Positions 48,906-62,670 of a stretch of DNA of 64,000 bases are shown piece by piece. This stretch comes from Epiperipatus broadwayi. Taxonomy: Eukaryota; Onychophora; Udeonychophora; Euonychophora; Peripatidae. A program made the translations under genes and the position numbers. Below the pieces are notes generated by a model. The model made no database searches and was not told where the DNA came from. It saw only the letters and a program-made list of their open reading frames with translations. How positions within the stretch are numbered: the stretch's first letter is position 1; the number at the start of each line of letters is the position of its first letter. The stretch spans positions 3,473,555 through 3,537,554 of the forward strand of contig JAQFVV010012476.1 in assembly GCA_028023455.1 (NCBI GenBank), given 5' to 3'.

Positions 48906-51604
48906 ATATTCAGTAATCCTGATAAATCATGCAATCTACTGAGTATAATGAAAGTAATTTAAAATGATGATGATCAGTGGTATTACAATTTCCAGAAATA
49001 AACTTTCTATTTAGAAAATTTGACACCTAAAGATTAATTTTAAATTGAACTAGAAAAAAATTAAAAATAGTTTTTCAATAATTATACTAAAGCCTTTTGA
49101 TCATCACCGTTAAAGTTGTGATTATATTATTAAATTTATTTGAGTTTAACCATTTTATTTGAATTTTCTGTATATTTTATGTAAATTTATGTAAAAACAA
49201 ATTTAAATCTATTATATAAATCAGATAAAATAAATATAAAAATCAAAATACTTTGGAATAAACTCAGGGAATATTAAAAATATTAATAATAGCTTTCACT
49301 AGTTTGCAGTGCAAACCTGAGATCTTAGACCAGTTTAAAAATAGCTATCATTTTTTATTTATAGAAATTTCTTTGATAATGGTTTAAAGATTTATGATTT
49401 AGATAAGCCTGAGGTGCTATCATGCAATTACATTCATAAAATCATCTACCTTTATGTAAAATTAGATTTATCAATAGTGTTGAAAAATTTGCAAGTGGTT
49501 ATTTATTAGTCTATTTGGCAACTCTCTTAAACTACATTAATATCTTAGATCAGAGTAAGTGGAATCCATATTTTAGTTATGTAGGTTGCCATGACAATAG
49601 ATTGAAGATTTATGGTTTAGATAAACTTAGGTTGTTATGTGATTAAAACTATATATATAAACTAAACATGAACTTTGCTTTGACAATAAATTGTTAATAG
49701 TGAGTGCAGTAATATGATTTACATGTGATAAACAGTTATTGGAATTTATGGATTAATTTGGATGACTTAAGTTACTTTTATATTTACCCTCTTCTATAAT
49801 GTTTTTTTTTAAAAAATATTATTAATAATAATGACACTCTAATAAACCACAGAAATATTTGCAGTGAATTGTTTAACCTTCTTCAGCCAAAAACCATTTA
49901 AATTTAAATTTTGTTGAAGTAAATGTCATCATATTATATTTCAAGATTTGTGAATGTTAATGTTAGCACATTATTTAATAATTAAAAATATCTTGTTTCC
50001 ATTTATCAAAATTGCCTCTTTAATTTTTTTTATTATGGTTTCTCTTTTAAAAAGGAAAATTAAGACGACAATTTTGATGAATGAAAATAAAATAACTTTA
50101 ATTTATAGAAAATATGATTACATTAAAACTCATGAAATCAAAGGATATGACATGATGATATTTGTTTTTTTTTCTGAATTTGAACTTTTCAGTTGAAGAA
50201 GGTTACGAAGTTAACTGAAAGCACTTTTGTAGTTTATTATAGTTATGTATAAAATATATTATCACTGTTAAAATTTAATTAATTTTATTATGATTTTATT
50301 ATAATAACTATTCTATAATAGACCTTATATATATATTGTGACCTTTATTTTTATCCATAGAATAGTTATATATAATATATATATCTATATATATATTGTG
50401 ACCTTTATTTTTATCCATGGAGCTAAATGATTAGTGATATATTTGTTTAGTATTAAAAAAAGAAAAAGAAAAATATCCCATAGTTTAATTTTTTTAGTAA
50501 GCCAATTTTCTTATTGTTTAATATTTTATATGCTGATATATTATTGATACAGTTCATAATAACAATAATTTGTAATAGTGTTAAAAGTCATTTTAATAAT
50601 CTATGTGTTATGTTTTAATATCATAAGAATTGTGTATGTTTTTAAAATGCTTAGTTTTGGGGATATTAACCTGAAGTGTTAATTATTTAATTTTAAAAAT
50701 ATTAAGAGTAAATCTATTTTAATATTAACTAATAATATGGTAAAATTCAATATTAGAGTTTAAATCTAAAGACAAGTTTAAATTTTTAATGCTAAGTTAT
50801 TAATATTTAAATTATCTGTTAATAAAAATGCATTTTATTTAAACAACTTATTAATAATAAACATGTCTTCACATAAGTGAATATACATATGATGTACATT
50901 TTTATTTGAACTTTCTTGTTAATTTAATGTTAAAAATTATTTAAATTTTTTTTTTAAAGTATTGTGCAAAAAATGTTCTGGGTGCCTAACCTAGTTAAGA
51001 AATATAAATCTGTTTAAAAGAATAGTGTAAGATAATATTATACTTGAAATAATGTAATATATTATATAATATTTTATTTCTATTATAATACATTATTGAT
51101 TCTTCTAAATAATTTATTTTAAAATTGTAGTAATTAATTAAAGTCTAGACAGATATTTAAATTAATTTATTTTTAGTAATATATCCTAGAATAGCAATCA
51201 ATTTGTAGAGTTTAATTACTTTGGGTCAAAAGTGAATAGAGTGGATGTTAATTTTAGTTGTTAAAAATATGTCTCATCACATAGTTTATAAATAGAACTA
51301 ATGAAGATGTTAGTGCACTATTGCATACTTAATTTTCAGATACTTTCTTGTTACTTTACTTGTTAAATTTTATTAAGTTTTAATTGCTTTAAATATTATT
51401 TTTTGTTTTTAAAAGTAAAATATGAATTGCTATACTTAATTTATATAGGCTCAGAAAATTTAAGGTGAAACATGAAAGAGTCAACAAAATATTTCATAAT
51501 AATTAAATAATTCTTATGTGACCTATGAACTTTGATGGATTTCTGTATGTTATTATTGTTACATAGAACTTTTATTGATTATAATTTATTTATTAGAAAT
51601 ATAT
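48906..51604. other. AT-rich DNA with two local duplications, no gene
   Basis: Direct repeats lie at 49375-49430 and 49595-49650 (gatttatg-tttagataa-c-t-aggt); the second, with aggttgccatgacaatagat, recalls the arm of family E. A 34-bp block (tattgtgacctttattttta plus tccat) is duplicated at about 50334 and 50394. Frames of up to 80 codons (49954-50196) show no motif. Confidence 0.5.
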
Positions 51605-52623
51605 TGTACCGGTCAAAACATGTTTATCCATCTAACATGAGCTGGAACTCACAAAATGTACTTCAAACCCAGTCAAGCCCAAGATTTAGGCTAGGGATCA
51701 GACTGGATTTGAACCCACTCTCTAAGCCCAAGATCTGACACCTAATGAATAACATAATAGTGATGGCACATGAGAATTAATTTTAATCTGACCCACTAGC
51801 AAAGCAGAGAAGACAATGAGACATCTATTAACTATGACTAAACTAAAATATATATAAGCATGGCTGTACTTTTGGAAGTGGAGAAAAGAGGAATTCGAAC
51901 AACTCAGACAAGTTGGATAAGAAAAATTAGTTTAATATAATGACAAATTGTTTACATACATTATGACTTAATTGTATACATTAGTGTGTGCATGAATGAG
52001 CAAGTGGTAGATGATTACATAGTGTCATTCATGCTATTATTTCTCATATGCTCTTTATTAGCTAAATAATATATTATAAATAAGCACAAACCCTTGGTGG
52101 GTCCAATATTAAGATGCCAATCGATTATTATAAAGAATTTACATAGAATTGCTATTAATGTTTTTATATACGGTTCTGAAACATGGTGACTAGCATTATT
52201 TCGGGGAGCATTCTGAGGTTCATTACAGATATAATACAAACTATTTTCACACCATTATGGTCATGAAAATAAATAAAATACATTTGAAAACATATTTGAT
52301 TATATGACAAAATACTTAATGAAACTTCTTTTAATTAGTGCTGGTAAGAAGAACGCTTTATTTTCCCCAAAGCATATAGATACTTTTAAATACAGAAATA
52401 AGTTAAGATGGTGGGATTGTATAAGACTGAAATAAATTTAATTAATAAAACTAGTAATTGGCATTTATATATATTTTGAGCAGAGTGCAATTTTAATATT
52501 ATTACAGCACTAAAATTGGGTCATAAGCAAAAGAAATAACAATAATAATGTGAAGTTTGGGCAGTACTGACATAATGGCCAAAAATAACTAAGAGGAAAT
52601 GGTTGTGCTTCTGGATAAGAATG

Positions 52624-52805
52624 AAGTGGATAGGCATGCCATGTATCATTGCTGACATGCAGGCCTAGATACAAAGAAAGTGGATAGGCATAGCATGTTC
52701 CAGACTTAGGGAATCACAGCCAGAGATCTTTTGATACAAAGAAAGTGGATAAACATAGCATGTGCCAGACTTAAGGAATCACCACCTGAGGCCTTTTTAT
52801 ATGAA
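52624..52805 (+). repeat. Three tandem units in copy B
   Basis: Units of about 54-65 bp begin with aagtggata(g/a)(g/a)cat(a/g)gcatgt and continue (t/g)ccagactta-ggaatcac. Unit starts are about 52624, 52678 and 52743. They correspond to the decayed array at 7228 in copy A. Confidence 0.85.
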
Positions 52806-54174
52806 GAAATCATTCTGGGAAGTGTCAACTATCCTCAGAACAAGGCTTGAAAAAGAAATCTATGGGTTTGAACTTGTCATAACCCCCAGATTAAGAAGCA
52901 CATATATATAAACATGAAGATAAGTCTGAATGTCCATAACGCAGTATGGATAAATGTCACTAATGACATTGACTAAGATTTAGTGCTTTAAAATAAGTGA
53001 CCCTTGTTTGAATGCCATAATTTATATAATTAATTTGCTATGCCACTAGAATATATACATAGAGAGATTTCCCTAAATAAAATATATGTTAAGATTTTCT
53101 CTAGTAAAAGAAACATTAATATTTACCCCCTTCTTTTTTTCTGCTATTTAAAATAATTCAATCTCACCTTTGTGGATTTGATAATAACTGGAATATTTAA
53201 GTGCTGTATTTGATATTTTAAGAGTAGATAAAAAAAGAAAGCTAACAGTTATAGAAAACAACTAATAGTTCACCTTTTTCAGAAATGAATAAATAATATT
53301 TTAAAATTCCACAGCATTAATTAGCCTAAGTTCTGGATTCACCCCAGGTAGAAAATCCAGAGTTAAACAAATAACAAATAGTTATACTAAAAATGAACCT
53401 AAAATGTTGATTCGTAAAAAAAACAATCTGGTAAACTTATTAATTAATAATGCATTATGTTTTAAATAGGGACGTTAATAACCTTGCTTCACGAAGGTTC
53501 ATTTAAAAAAAAAAACAGAAAAGATCTTTATAAATTAAGCTCACTAATTTGCTTGAGGTTGGCATATTAATAATAAAAGCCCACATATAAAATCAAGTAA
53601 TAAATAAATAACCACACCAAGGTTAAAGAAAGTTAGAGCATATGAGAGAGATTAAATTTATAGAAATAATTTAAGAGCAATTTACATATTATATTAGAAA
53701 TAAAGTTAAATAATACATTAGGAGAAGAAGTCTTGATAATAGAGATTGAAATTAGTTAGACTAGCTTGACTTGCAGCTTAAAAATTTACCTTGCACCATT
53801 TTAAGAGTTCATATTTCAAAGTCTGCTCATGCATGACAATTGATTCTTAAATAACAGCAAGCTTTTATTTCACATTCCAAAGTTCTCCATTGGGCCTTTA
53901 CTTCATTCTAGGGAGCATGATATAATGACAGCAGCAGATGATGACCCAACAGGGCCGAGAAGAGTGGTGGACTTACTACTACATCATTATTTTTTTAACT
54001 TTCACACCAGCGTAGATTATGTTCACTGCTGTTCTTTCAATAATAGTTAATCTCTTGGTGAATTAAAAACCAGCCATTTTATAACTGCTCAAGTATTTCT
54101 GGAATGCTTTTAATTACTTAGTTCATTGTTTTTTTTGAAAGATGCAACTGTTAGATAACGTCCAAAAATAAATT

Positions 54175-54205
54175 CAAATCTATTTCCAGATTAGAAATAG
54201 ATTTG
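54175..54205. repeat. Hairpin in copy B
   Basis: Same 12-bp arms and spacer as 8767-8797 in copy A (caaatctatttc ... gaaatagatttg). Confidence 0.85.
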
Positions 54206-54706
54206 ACAAAAATGTTTATAACAAAGAAAATCTTTAATCTTAATCCCATTTTAAGTAAAAACTTTAATTAAAAATACTCTCCCCAGATTAAACCAATAGT
54301 GTTTCCAACCCTTTAATTATTTTTAGACAATTAACAGTTCATCTTCCATATTAAATTTTATAAAATATACATTTTAATAATAAAAAAAAAATTTAAAAAA
54401 AAAAGTTTAAAATGATGTATAATAAAATATTTACAAAAAAAATCAATATTTTGTTAGTATTTTGCTCCTATATATATATCTGAGCCACACCTATAATACT
54501 TTAATAAAAAAAACTAATAATTAATAAAAAGAATTAATAATAATTTAAAAAAAATTGTTAGTGAAAGTTAAAAATTTATAACTTAGGAGCGCATCTCAAA
54601 TATATACATAAAATATATATATAAACGACAAAAGGAGCGGGATGGGATATAGGGTTTAAACACAGGTTAGAAGGTGGAAACATGAAACTCAATCTTAAGC
54701 TAAGAT

Positions 54707-55018
54707 TGACTGCTTCAATATATTATCATAAGTTAAATTTATTATATACTAAAATATTAACACTGCTACAAACTTTAGATTATTTAAACATTACTAAACA
54801 GTTTTATTTAAGAAGAAAAATATTTTTACTTGAAAGTTCATATTTTAAAGGAGGTTTATTTGAATTTATCATTTTGAAATGATAGACTGTTAAATTCTAA
54901 ATGGCAGAACTTGCCTTATAATGACAATTTATAAATATTTTTATTGAATTTAATTATACTTCAATGTGAAAATATTTAGTTTTATCAATATTATATTTCT
55001 TGAATCATTAAAATGTAT
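54707..55018. other. No gene recognised
   Basis: Sequence unique to this locus after the right boundary of copy B. A 66-codon frame overlaps the boundary and is not credible. Confidence 0.4.
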
Positions 55019-55135
55019 TTTTTTTCCATATGTCATAGCATTATCTGGGAGGGGAACCTGCAGAAACTGTCTCTAACCAACTGCCTGCTTGCAAGGTGAC
55101 TGCACCGACCTCTTGGCAACAACACTTGACATGAT
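55019..55135 (-). mobile_element. tRNA-like SINE, copy 4 (inverted)
   Basis: On the minus strand: A-box region TTGCCAAGAGG (one mismatch), then gcagtcaccttgcaagcagg, B-box region GGTTCCCCTCC, and end gctatgacatatggaaaaaa. The flanks cattaaaatg and cattaagaatg are a possible imperfect target duplication. Confidence 0.85.
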
Positions 55136-56498
55136 ACATTAAGAATGAATAACTTTTTAAAATTATTATAATGTATGTTTCCACTCATAAATGTCAATTT
55201 TGAGAGGAATAATATTCATTTATTTAACAAAATAAATTATTTTAAATATTCCACTTAAAAATGACATTTTTACTATTGGTATTGATGGGATGGAATCTAT
55301 TCATTAACTGAATATTGATGTGGTACTTAATTCAACAAAGCAATATATATATATATATATATATATTTTCCTGAGTTAATAATATTAAAGTTATTGACTT
55401 TTGTTGTTTCATAGCTGTTTATTTTGTATAATATACAATTAAAATAATTGAGAGAGTGCAAATCTCTCAAGCGCTTATGACTACAACCAGCCAATCAAAT
55501 CTTAAGCACTGGGACAGAGAATTTAATAAGAAAAGAGTGGTTCCACTCTCTTCTTTACTTGTCTTAATATATATCCAAGCCAGTCCAAAGTACTTATATT
55601 TCAAAGCATGGATCTTATATATCATCACACTTTATTCACTGAGTTCAAATTATAAACATACAGTGTGAAATCTTTCGATTTACTACACAGTAGTTTTTCG
55701 ATGTTATAAATTTGCAGTAATATCTGTAAATAATATTATTTTTATAAAGCGCAGTCGATATTGAAATAATTGAAAGATAATATTCCTGGATATGTAATGA
55801 ACTATATATTAGTACATATTATCTTTGAATTAGTTGTTTTCTTTGCAGCAACAAGAATAAGCTGTATTAGAGATAACCTAAACATGAATTCTCTGAATTA
55901 ATTTCATTCAAGAATCATAAACATATCCTGTTTTATTATCAATGTCTGCTCATCCCTTTTGTCATTATTATTAGTCAAAAATCTGCTATACCATGAAATA
56001 TATTATTTCTCAAAGGAATAGACACTCCTTAAATTTTAACATCATTATGTGCTTTCCAAATGATATAATACTGTATGAAAAGTTATAGATGCATTATTTA
56101 TTGTGTTTATTTTGAAGTATATTTTGTGAAAGCTAAATAGCCATACATATACCTTTGTCCTAGTGTTATATGGAAGGTTATTTCTTAATGTTCATTTTAA
56201 AATGCTTTATGTGTAGTTTGAACTATACCCCATTTAAATAAATTGAAGAAATCTTTAATGTTTTCAAAAAGGCATTTACAGTGACTATATCCTGTTGAAT
56301 GGTTGAAACACTAAAAATGGTGGACTTTCATTTTTTTTTATTTGATAAAAGCATTGTTTTAAGTCTCAATATTTATGATGCTGTATTATTCTATATATTT
56401 TTTATTTATTTTATGCATTGTTATTGGGTCTAATTTTATAAATTATTTATAAACTTAATTTATCCAAAAGTTCTCAGAATATTTTCATTTTATCATGT
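55136..56498. other. No gene; contains a (TA)n array
   Basis: A TA run at about 55345-55368. The 70-codon frame at 55456-55668 is unrecognised. The remainder is AT-rich. Confidence 0.5.
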
Positions 56499-56660
56499 AT
56501 TACATTCAAATATCAGCCTTTCAAGCTAATTGAGCATACACTTTTGCGAGTGTTAATAATAATAAATGAATACTTTCTCTCCAATACAAGATATAGTATT
56601 TATGCAGGAATAAAATGAATCCACTTATTCCTACAACTCAAATGCTTATATATGAGCAAA
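56499..56660 (+). repeat. Dispersed repeat R, copy 2
   Basis: See 47438-47600; includes tcagcctttcaagctaattg and aatgaatccacttattc and ends tatatgagcaaat. Confidence 0.8.
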
Positions 56661-56836
56661 TCTGAAGTACTGGCAAGGAAAGCGTGAGGATAGAACAGTC
56701 ACTTTAAATTACTATATTCGATGTCTGGATGAATGACATTGGTGATATTGTCTAGAATTTACTAAACATCACTCTAACTGAAACTTAATCATATGTAAAT
56801 AAGCATTTATTTTATATAGCGTATGCTTACAATTGT

Positions 56837-56936
56837 ATTACATTCAAATATCAGCCTTTCAAGCTAATTGTGCATATGCTTTTGTGAGTGTTAATAATAA
56901 TAAATGAATACTTTCTCTCCAATACAAGATATAGTA
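56837..56936 (+). repeat. Dispersed repeat R, copy 3 (partial)
   Basis: Nearly identical to the first 100 bp of the copy at 56499, in the same orientation and 338 bp downstream. The intervening sequence is unrelated, so the pair could be direct terminal repeats or a local duplication. Confidence 0.8.
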
Positions 56937-59824
56937 TCATGTATTGTAAACCAGTTATGTTTAATCTCTTTATATAAAGTTATTTATTTGAATGTATACA
57001 CTTATGATAAATATAATGGAAGCTGATGTTGATTTTATTGATTATTTTTCTACCATAATTTATTTCATTAGGTCTTTTTTGGCAATAATTGTTTACATTA
57101 GTGGCTTTACACATCAGTTTATTGTTGTATTATTTAAGAAATTATAATATTAGTCTCTCTCTCTCTTTTGTTTTTAATGTATATTCCTATCTTGTCAGTG
57201 ATTTCAAAGAGATTTAGCTTTGTCTCTCTCTTATGTCATTATATTTTTTGTGGATTATATAATTCTTTGTCTCTTATTTAAGCATAAAGAAGGCAAATAT
57301 TGACATTCTTATATATATTTTTAATGGTCCATTCTCATGATGTATGCATCTAGAGATAGAATTGTTGTATAAAAATTGTCTTTAGATGTAGATGGTTCTT
57401 TCCTTGAATTTATACCATCACTTGCTTTTTTTATAATCACTCTGTATTTTTGTATAAAGCCATGGTTTCTTACTACCATGACTCTATTCTGGTAATTGAT
57501 ATATTTTGTCATGATGATATATGTCTTTTTATTTTCAGTTGCATTCTTGGTTAATGAGGGTGTAGATTGTTATTGATTTGTTGTGTAGATTTTGTTGCTG
57601 TGCTTTGGCAATATTTCAGGATGTAAACCTGATAACCATTTAATTTAGAAATTAAAATTATATATTTGGTATCAATAAATGATATAAACCTCCTTCAACA
57701 ATTATAAAATAAAACAAACAATTAAAATAAAGTAGGTAAAAAGCAAATATTAGAATAAATTATTAAATATATTAAAATAATATTAAATAATGTAATAGAT
57801 TTGTTAAAGTGTTTAAATTTAAGAGAAACTTGTAAATTATATAAATTATGTTAAAATTAAAAGAATATATGGAATATATTGCAGAACAACTTAGTTAAAA
57901 ATAGATTTTAAATACGTAAATTAAAAAATAAGTTCATAATAAAAATACTAAGCCTGTTTTGAGATATGAGATTCAAAAACAAAAGAATAATTCAAGCAAT
58001 TTAATAATTACAATGTTTTTACAGTTCTGCAAGTTCAACCAATTTAATAATGAAATTAACATCTATGTAATTAAAATAAAATGAGGTCATAAAGATGCCA
58101 AAAATAAGAGATTTTTAAAAGTGTTAAAAACAAGATCAAAGGGGTATAAAGCAAAATTCAAGGGTATTATAAACAAGATGTCAATACCTCTATATTGTCA
58201 GTTTTTTCTTGAAATTAGGTAGTCTGGATTTTTGTTTTATTAAAGATTCACCAAATGTCATTTGGATGTTTGAGTACAGAAAAGAAAAATTGCTGACTGC
58301 TGAAATCTAACCTGAATTTCTGGAATCTGTACCATGCTGTTTGTCAAGGAATTTATAATCCAAATAAAGAAACAAGACCTAAATCTGAATTTCAACAGCC
58401 AGAGCTTGCTAAAGAACATTATGGAAGCAAACAAAACATGCACCCATGGAAAAAAATAGACTAAACAGGGAACCTATCATGAATAGTGGCAAGATGCATA
58501 GCTTCAAAACTTTTATTTTGCATGTTAAAAAAACTGTTTAGATTGTTATCCTAACATATTAACCATTTCAAGTTTTATTTTAGTATATATTTAATTCTAA
58601 TAAACTATATTTTATATTATTGATTGATTAAAGCAGGAAGTATACGTTTTTTTATTTTTAAAAAAAGGAGTATATGTGTTTCTATAGCAACCAAAGTTTA
58701 AACAAAAGAGGGTTATATAAAAAAATTACTTTATCTTATCTTTATTATATGGAATTTATGACTTGTTAGCACTTTTTTAAAAAAAAAAACAAAAACAAAA
58801 CATTTCTTTAATATGAAATTATCAGATAAATTAATAGTGTAATATTCATTTTAAACACAAATGTGCACTCCTGTAAACTATTTAATGTCTTTAAGTGAAA
58901 AAAAATTGATTATAATATAGTTATTGGTATTTTAAGTAAAATAATTATTTTGAAATTTTATAGAGTTAATATGTATATAAATTAGTTCTTTTGATTACTG
59001 TGACTTAAATATTTATATATGTTACAATTTATTATGTACATGCAATTGTTAGATCATTGTTGAATAGTTGTTATCCACCATATCTATATGATGGATTTAT
59101 TTACAGCTTTGCCCTGTAAATTTGGGTTAGATCCAAAGGACTATCTCATGTAATTGGGATTATTAATAGTAAATTGGAATAGATTTCAATGAACCCCTCA
59201 CGCAATTAGTTAGTGTTATTGTTAAATCAGGTTTAGGATCTAAATTGGTCATTTCTTAAAGTTATCATTGTAAGAAAGACATATTGGTTAAAATTATCCC
59301 ATATTGGATATATGTGAGTGTCTATGCTATGAATCTTATGTTATATATAAATATATCATATTTGCGTGGGTTGGCCATACATATGATTATACCCAGGGTA
59401 TATTAAAGGTCAGGATTTACTCTAAGACAGATGAGTTCAATCATAAAACTAAGTTGTATTATTAAAGATTAATCTTTTAAAATTAATGAAAATATATTTT
59501 GAACAGTTTATAATTATTTATTGCCTTCCATGTGTGTGTGTGAATTTAAAAAAGATTACAAAAATACCTTATATAAAGAGAAGAAAAGTATATTTTATTT
59601 GACAATTATAATATTTTGTAATAAACTATTGTTTTATTATTGGTTTAAATAGTGTATTAACATCTTTATATATAATATTGTTTGATCTGCATATATATTC
59701 TATGCCCATTTCATTGGAAATAATATATGATCTATGGGATCTAGTCTGGTATTGTAAATAGTGTCTAGGTATTGGTCATTATCATATTTTAAAGACAGTA
59801 TTTTCAAAACTTATTTAATACATA
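56937..59824. other. 2.9 kb of AT-rich DNA with no recognised gene
   Basis: Short frames only (60-63 codons). No microsatellite above about 10 units. Confidence 0.4.
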
Positions 59825-60110
59825 GGGTATATGAGACTTTCACATGTCCCACCACTCTCCACTCTATCTCATATCACTAATAGACTTGAACACATATATG
59901 TTGAAAAAATAAATAATCACCAATATATGTATTTCATGCTTAACCAGCAATCATCAGTTGGTACAGATTACCATTTCTTCACATATATGCAAAACGTGCT
60001 CAGATATATATTAAGATAGACAATCTTCATACTTTAATGGACAGATTTCAATCCACTCCACATTCCAACTTTTCAATCATCCATCCAATTGAAAATCTGA
60101 TGATGGAACA
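59825..60110 (+). mobile_element. Foldback family H, left-arm copy
   Basis: Matches the left arm at 63180-63400: actttcacatgtcccaccac, catatatgttgaaaaaataa, accagcaatcatcagttggt, then caatcttcatactttaatgg. A 12-bp word atttaatacata occurs just before it (59813-59824) and again at 60197-60208, possibly a target duplication. ctcagaggccactctgag at about 60110 is a separate small hairpin. Confidence 0.8.
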
Positions 60111-62079
60111 CTCAGAGGCCACTCTGAGGCCGAGATTCCCATCACACCCATGCTGACCTAAAGTCAGTATGACTTCTCATGTACTGGACATAATCCATTT
60201 AATACATATATTGGGAATGGGCAGACATCTCTACTATGAAATAACTGATATACAGAAAGTGTGTACAGTGTAGTTCCTGATGCTTATTGCCAGATGGCAC
60301 CCAAATCAATAAAGTAAATGTAAAAAATTTAAACATATGTAAGCTGATCATTACATATATATATATGTATATTAGAAAATCATGTAACATTAAAATAATA
60401 AACTTATAATGAAATTATGTTAGGTTCACCAATTCATCTATTACTAATAGAAATAGAAAGTCTATTAGTAAATTGACTTTTATAATATACAAAAACGTAA
60501 TTCAATATAGGCAAACTATAACTAGTAAAATTAATGTTTATTAAAAACTTCAGCAAATGTTGGCTTTGTAAATAGGGGTGAAAAGTTTATTGTTGAAAGC
60601 TAAAAAAATTTCACAAATTTAAAAAATATCACAGAATCAATAATTTCAGAATAATTATTTTCGCAGTAGATTAAATATAATTATGACAACCTAAAATTTT
60701 AATTTTAATTTTGTATAAATGTAATTTTAGTTTGAATTTAATTTCTAAAAAATCTAAATTATATAAAAATAAATATTTTAAATATTAGTAAATGCATTAA
60801 AAAAATGGAATAATTTAAAAAATTGAAATAATTTAAAAATTTATTTTGTTTTTAATTTCTAATGAAAAATAATAAAAAACCCTATGGGTTTGAACCATCA
60901 ATTTTTCTTTTGTTTAGATATTTTAATTCTTAAAAGAATATTAGTCCATATATTAATTTAATATATCTTATTAATAAAATTAAGATTAACATAAACAAAT
61001 ATATTTTTACAATGCAAAAATAAGCTTTCAATTTACAATACATGCCAGGTTGCAGGGGCTGTAATTCACCTGGGTGTAACACTGTAGGGCAGCATAAAAG
61101 ACTCACCTTAATAAAAAATTTAAATCAATAGACAATCGAACAGAAGAATTAAAAAAAAAACATATGCTTTAATACTGATTTTGCTGAAGTTAACAGATTA
61201 TTTTTTATTTTAGGTATTATTTATGTGTTTGTATTGTTTTCTCAGTTAGACTAGATCTATGATTATGTGTTTACGCTGTTTTCAAGACAGATAACATTAT
61301 TGTATTTAGAGTCATTTCATCGGCACTTTTATTATACATATGGATACAGCCAATATTATAATCTATTTAACAAACATCAGATTTTTTTTATGGTACAAAA
61401 TTGCCAAGAAAAGCTATCTAGCGATTGATTGATTTATTAACCTTTTCGATTTTTTTTTGGAAGGGTGGCAATATAATTTTGTACCTGGGTGGCACAAATC
61501 CATGGAACAGGCCTAACAACATTAACAAACTCAATTGTGAGGAGACTGGTTTTTGAAGCTTTGTTTATCACCTGACTGGATCAGACATCTATCAACAAAC
61601 CTAAAAATTAGAATATAAATTGCATTATTTTTATAAGTAAATTGTGATTCTGATGAAATTCCACCCTACGCCATTAAGGGTTGAGTATAAGAATCTTAAT
61701 GTGTGTGTGCATGTGTGGATCAGTTCTGGTGCAGGGATTTTCAGTATTCATATGAAGTCTTAAGCAATAGGGCCATTTGGATACTCTTTACCTTATGCAA
61801 CTTATCATAGTAGTAGGATATCAGATTTTGGAATGTAGGGTCTTAGGATCCATTCCATTTCTGGCATATCAGATGCATGATCTTTTAATGACTACTGGAG
61901 CCCTGTGAATATTTATTGCCCTATGTGGGAATCTCAAATATGGACATAGGACTGATTCTGGTTGAAGCCATTTAAATAAATAATCCTGACAAAATAATTA
62001 ATGGCTAATGAAGTAATGTCAGATTGTATAAATGCCAGAATGAATAAAATGGGTAGGTTTCACCATCTCAGTGAAAAGG
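60111..62079. other. No gene recognised
   Basis: AT-rich sequence. A small hairpin around ctattactaatag...ctattagtaa occurs at about 60440-60475. Slightly GC-richer blocks at 61040-61100 and 61455-61510 contain cacctgggtg/cctgggtggc and may be old DNA-element ends, unassigned. Confidence 0.35.
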
Positions 62080-62462
62080 TTTTGTAGCAAATTCTCCATA
62101 GAGTAGCACCAACCAATGGAAGCCTTAGTGATCAGTGGATACAAATAGCTTTGCTCATAAAATCCCTGTCTAATGCCTACTCATCCAACATCCTGAGATT
62201 TATTTTTAGCTTGTGGCTTTAATCAATGAAGATCCTTGGATCTGAGAGCACTCCACTTAGATCCTAAGCTCCTCACTGATGAAAGTCAAACTATAGATAA
62301 GTCTGGAGATATTGAATGAGTAGGCACTGGCTAAAGATTTTACGTACAAACCTTCTAGCATCCATTGATTACTAAGACTTGTACTGGATGGTGAAACTGT
62401 ATGGAGAGTTTGCTATTGTTTTAACAGTTTGTGTGAAACATAGAAAATGGTGATCATGTAGC
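62080..62462. mobile_element. Foldback family B, full-length but diverged copy
   Basis: Left arm tagcaaattctccatagagt, centre gatctgagagcactcca and ctcactgatgaaag, right arm ttctagcatccattgattac and tatggagagtttgctattg, and outer right end aaaatggtgatcatgtagc. It has all parts of the family in the same order as 13502-13892. Confidence 0.88.
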
Positions 62463-62670
62463 AATTTAGTGATATTATAAAAAGGTTAAAACCAATTTAT
62501 TCGCAATAGATAAAAAATATAACAATATCAAAATATTGGATATATAACAAAAAAGCAAGTTAATATGTAAAAGTTGTAGTGTTCTATGATATAAAAAATG
62601 AATAAATAAAAGGTTATATCTGGTATATCTGTTAAAGTATTACTGGTGCTGTATCCTTGACTAGATTGTG
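62463..62670. other. No gene recognised
   Basis: AT-rich spacer between the foldback and the gag-like fragment. Confidence 0.4.

Larger units (their letters stand above)
51605..54706 (+). mobile_element. 3.1-kb dispersed repeat, copy B (uninterrupted)
   Basis: Colinear with 6170-9079 plus 10818-11044. It starts tgtaccggtcaaaacatg and its last shared bases are cttaagctaagat. It is 3,102 bp against about 3,137 bp for copy A without its insertion. It has no coding frame above 74 codons and no recognisable protein motif. It contains a clear tandem repeat (52624-52805) and the conserved hairpin (54175-54205). In copy B the sequence passes straight through the site where copy A carries the 1.74-kb insertion. 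Both copies are in the same orientation. Identity is high enough for unambiguous alignment, but I did not calculate a value. Confidence 0.85.
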
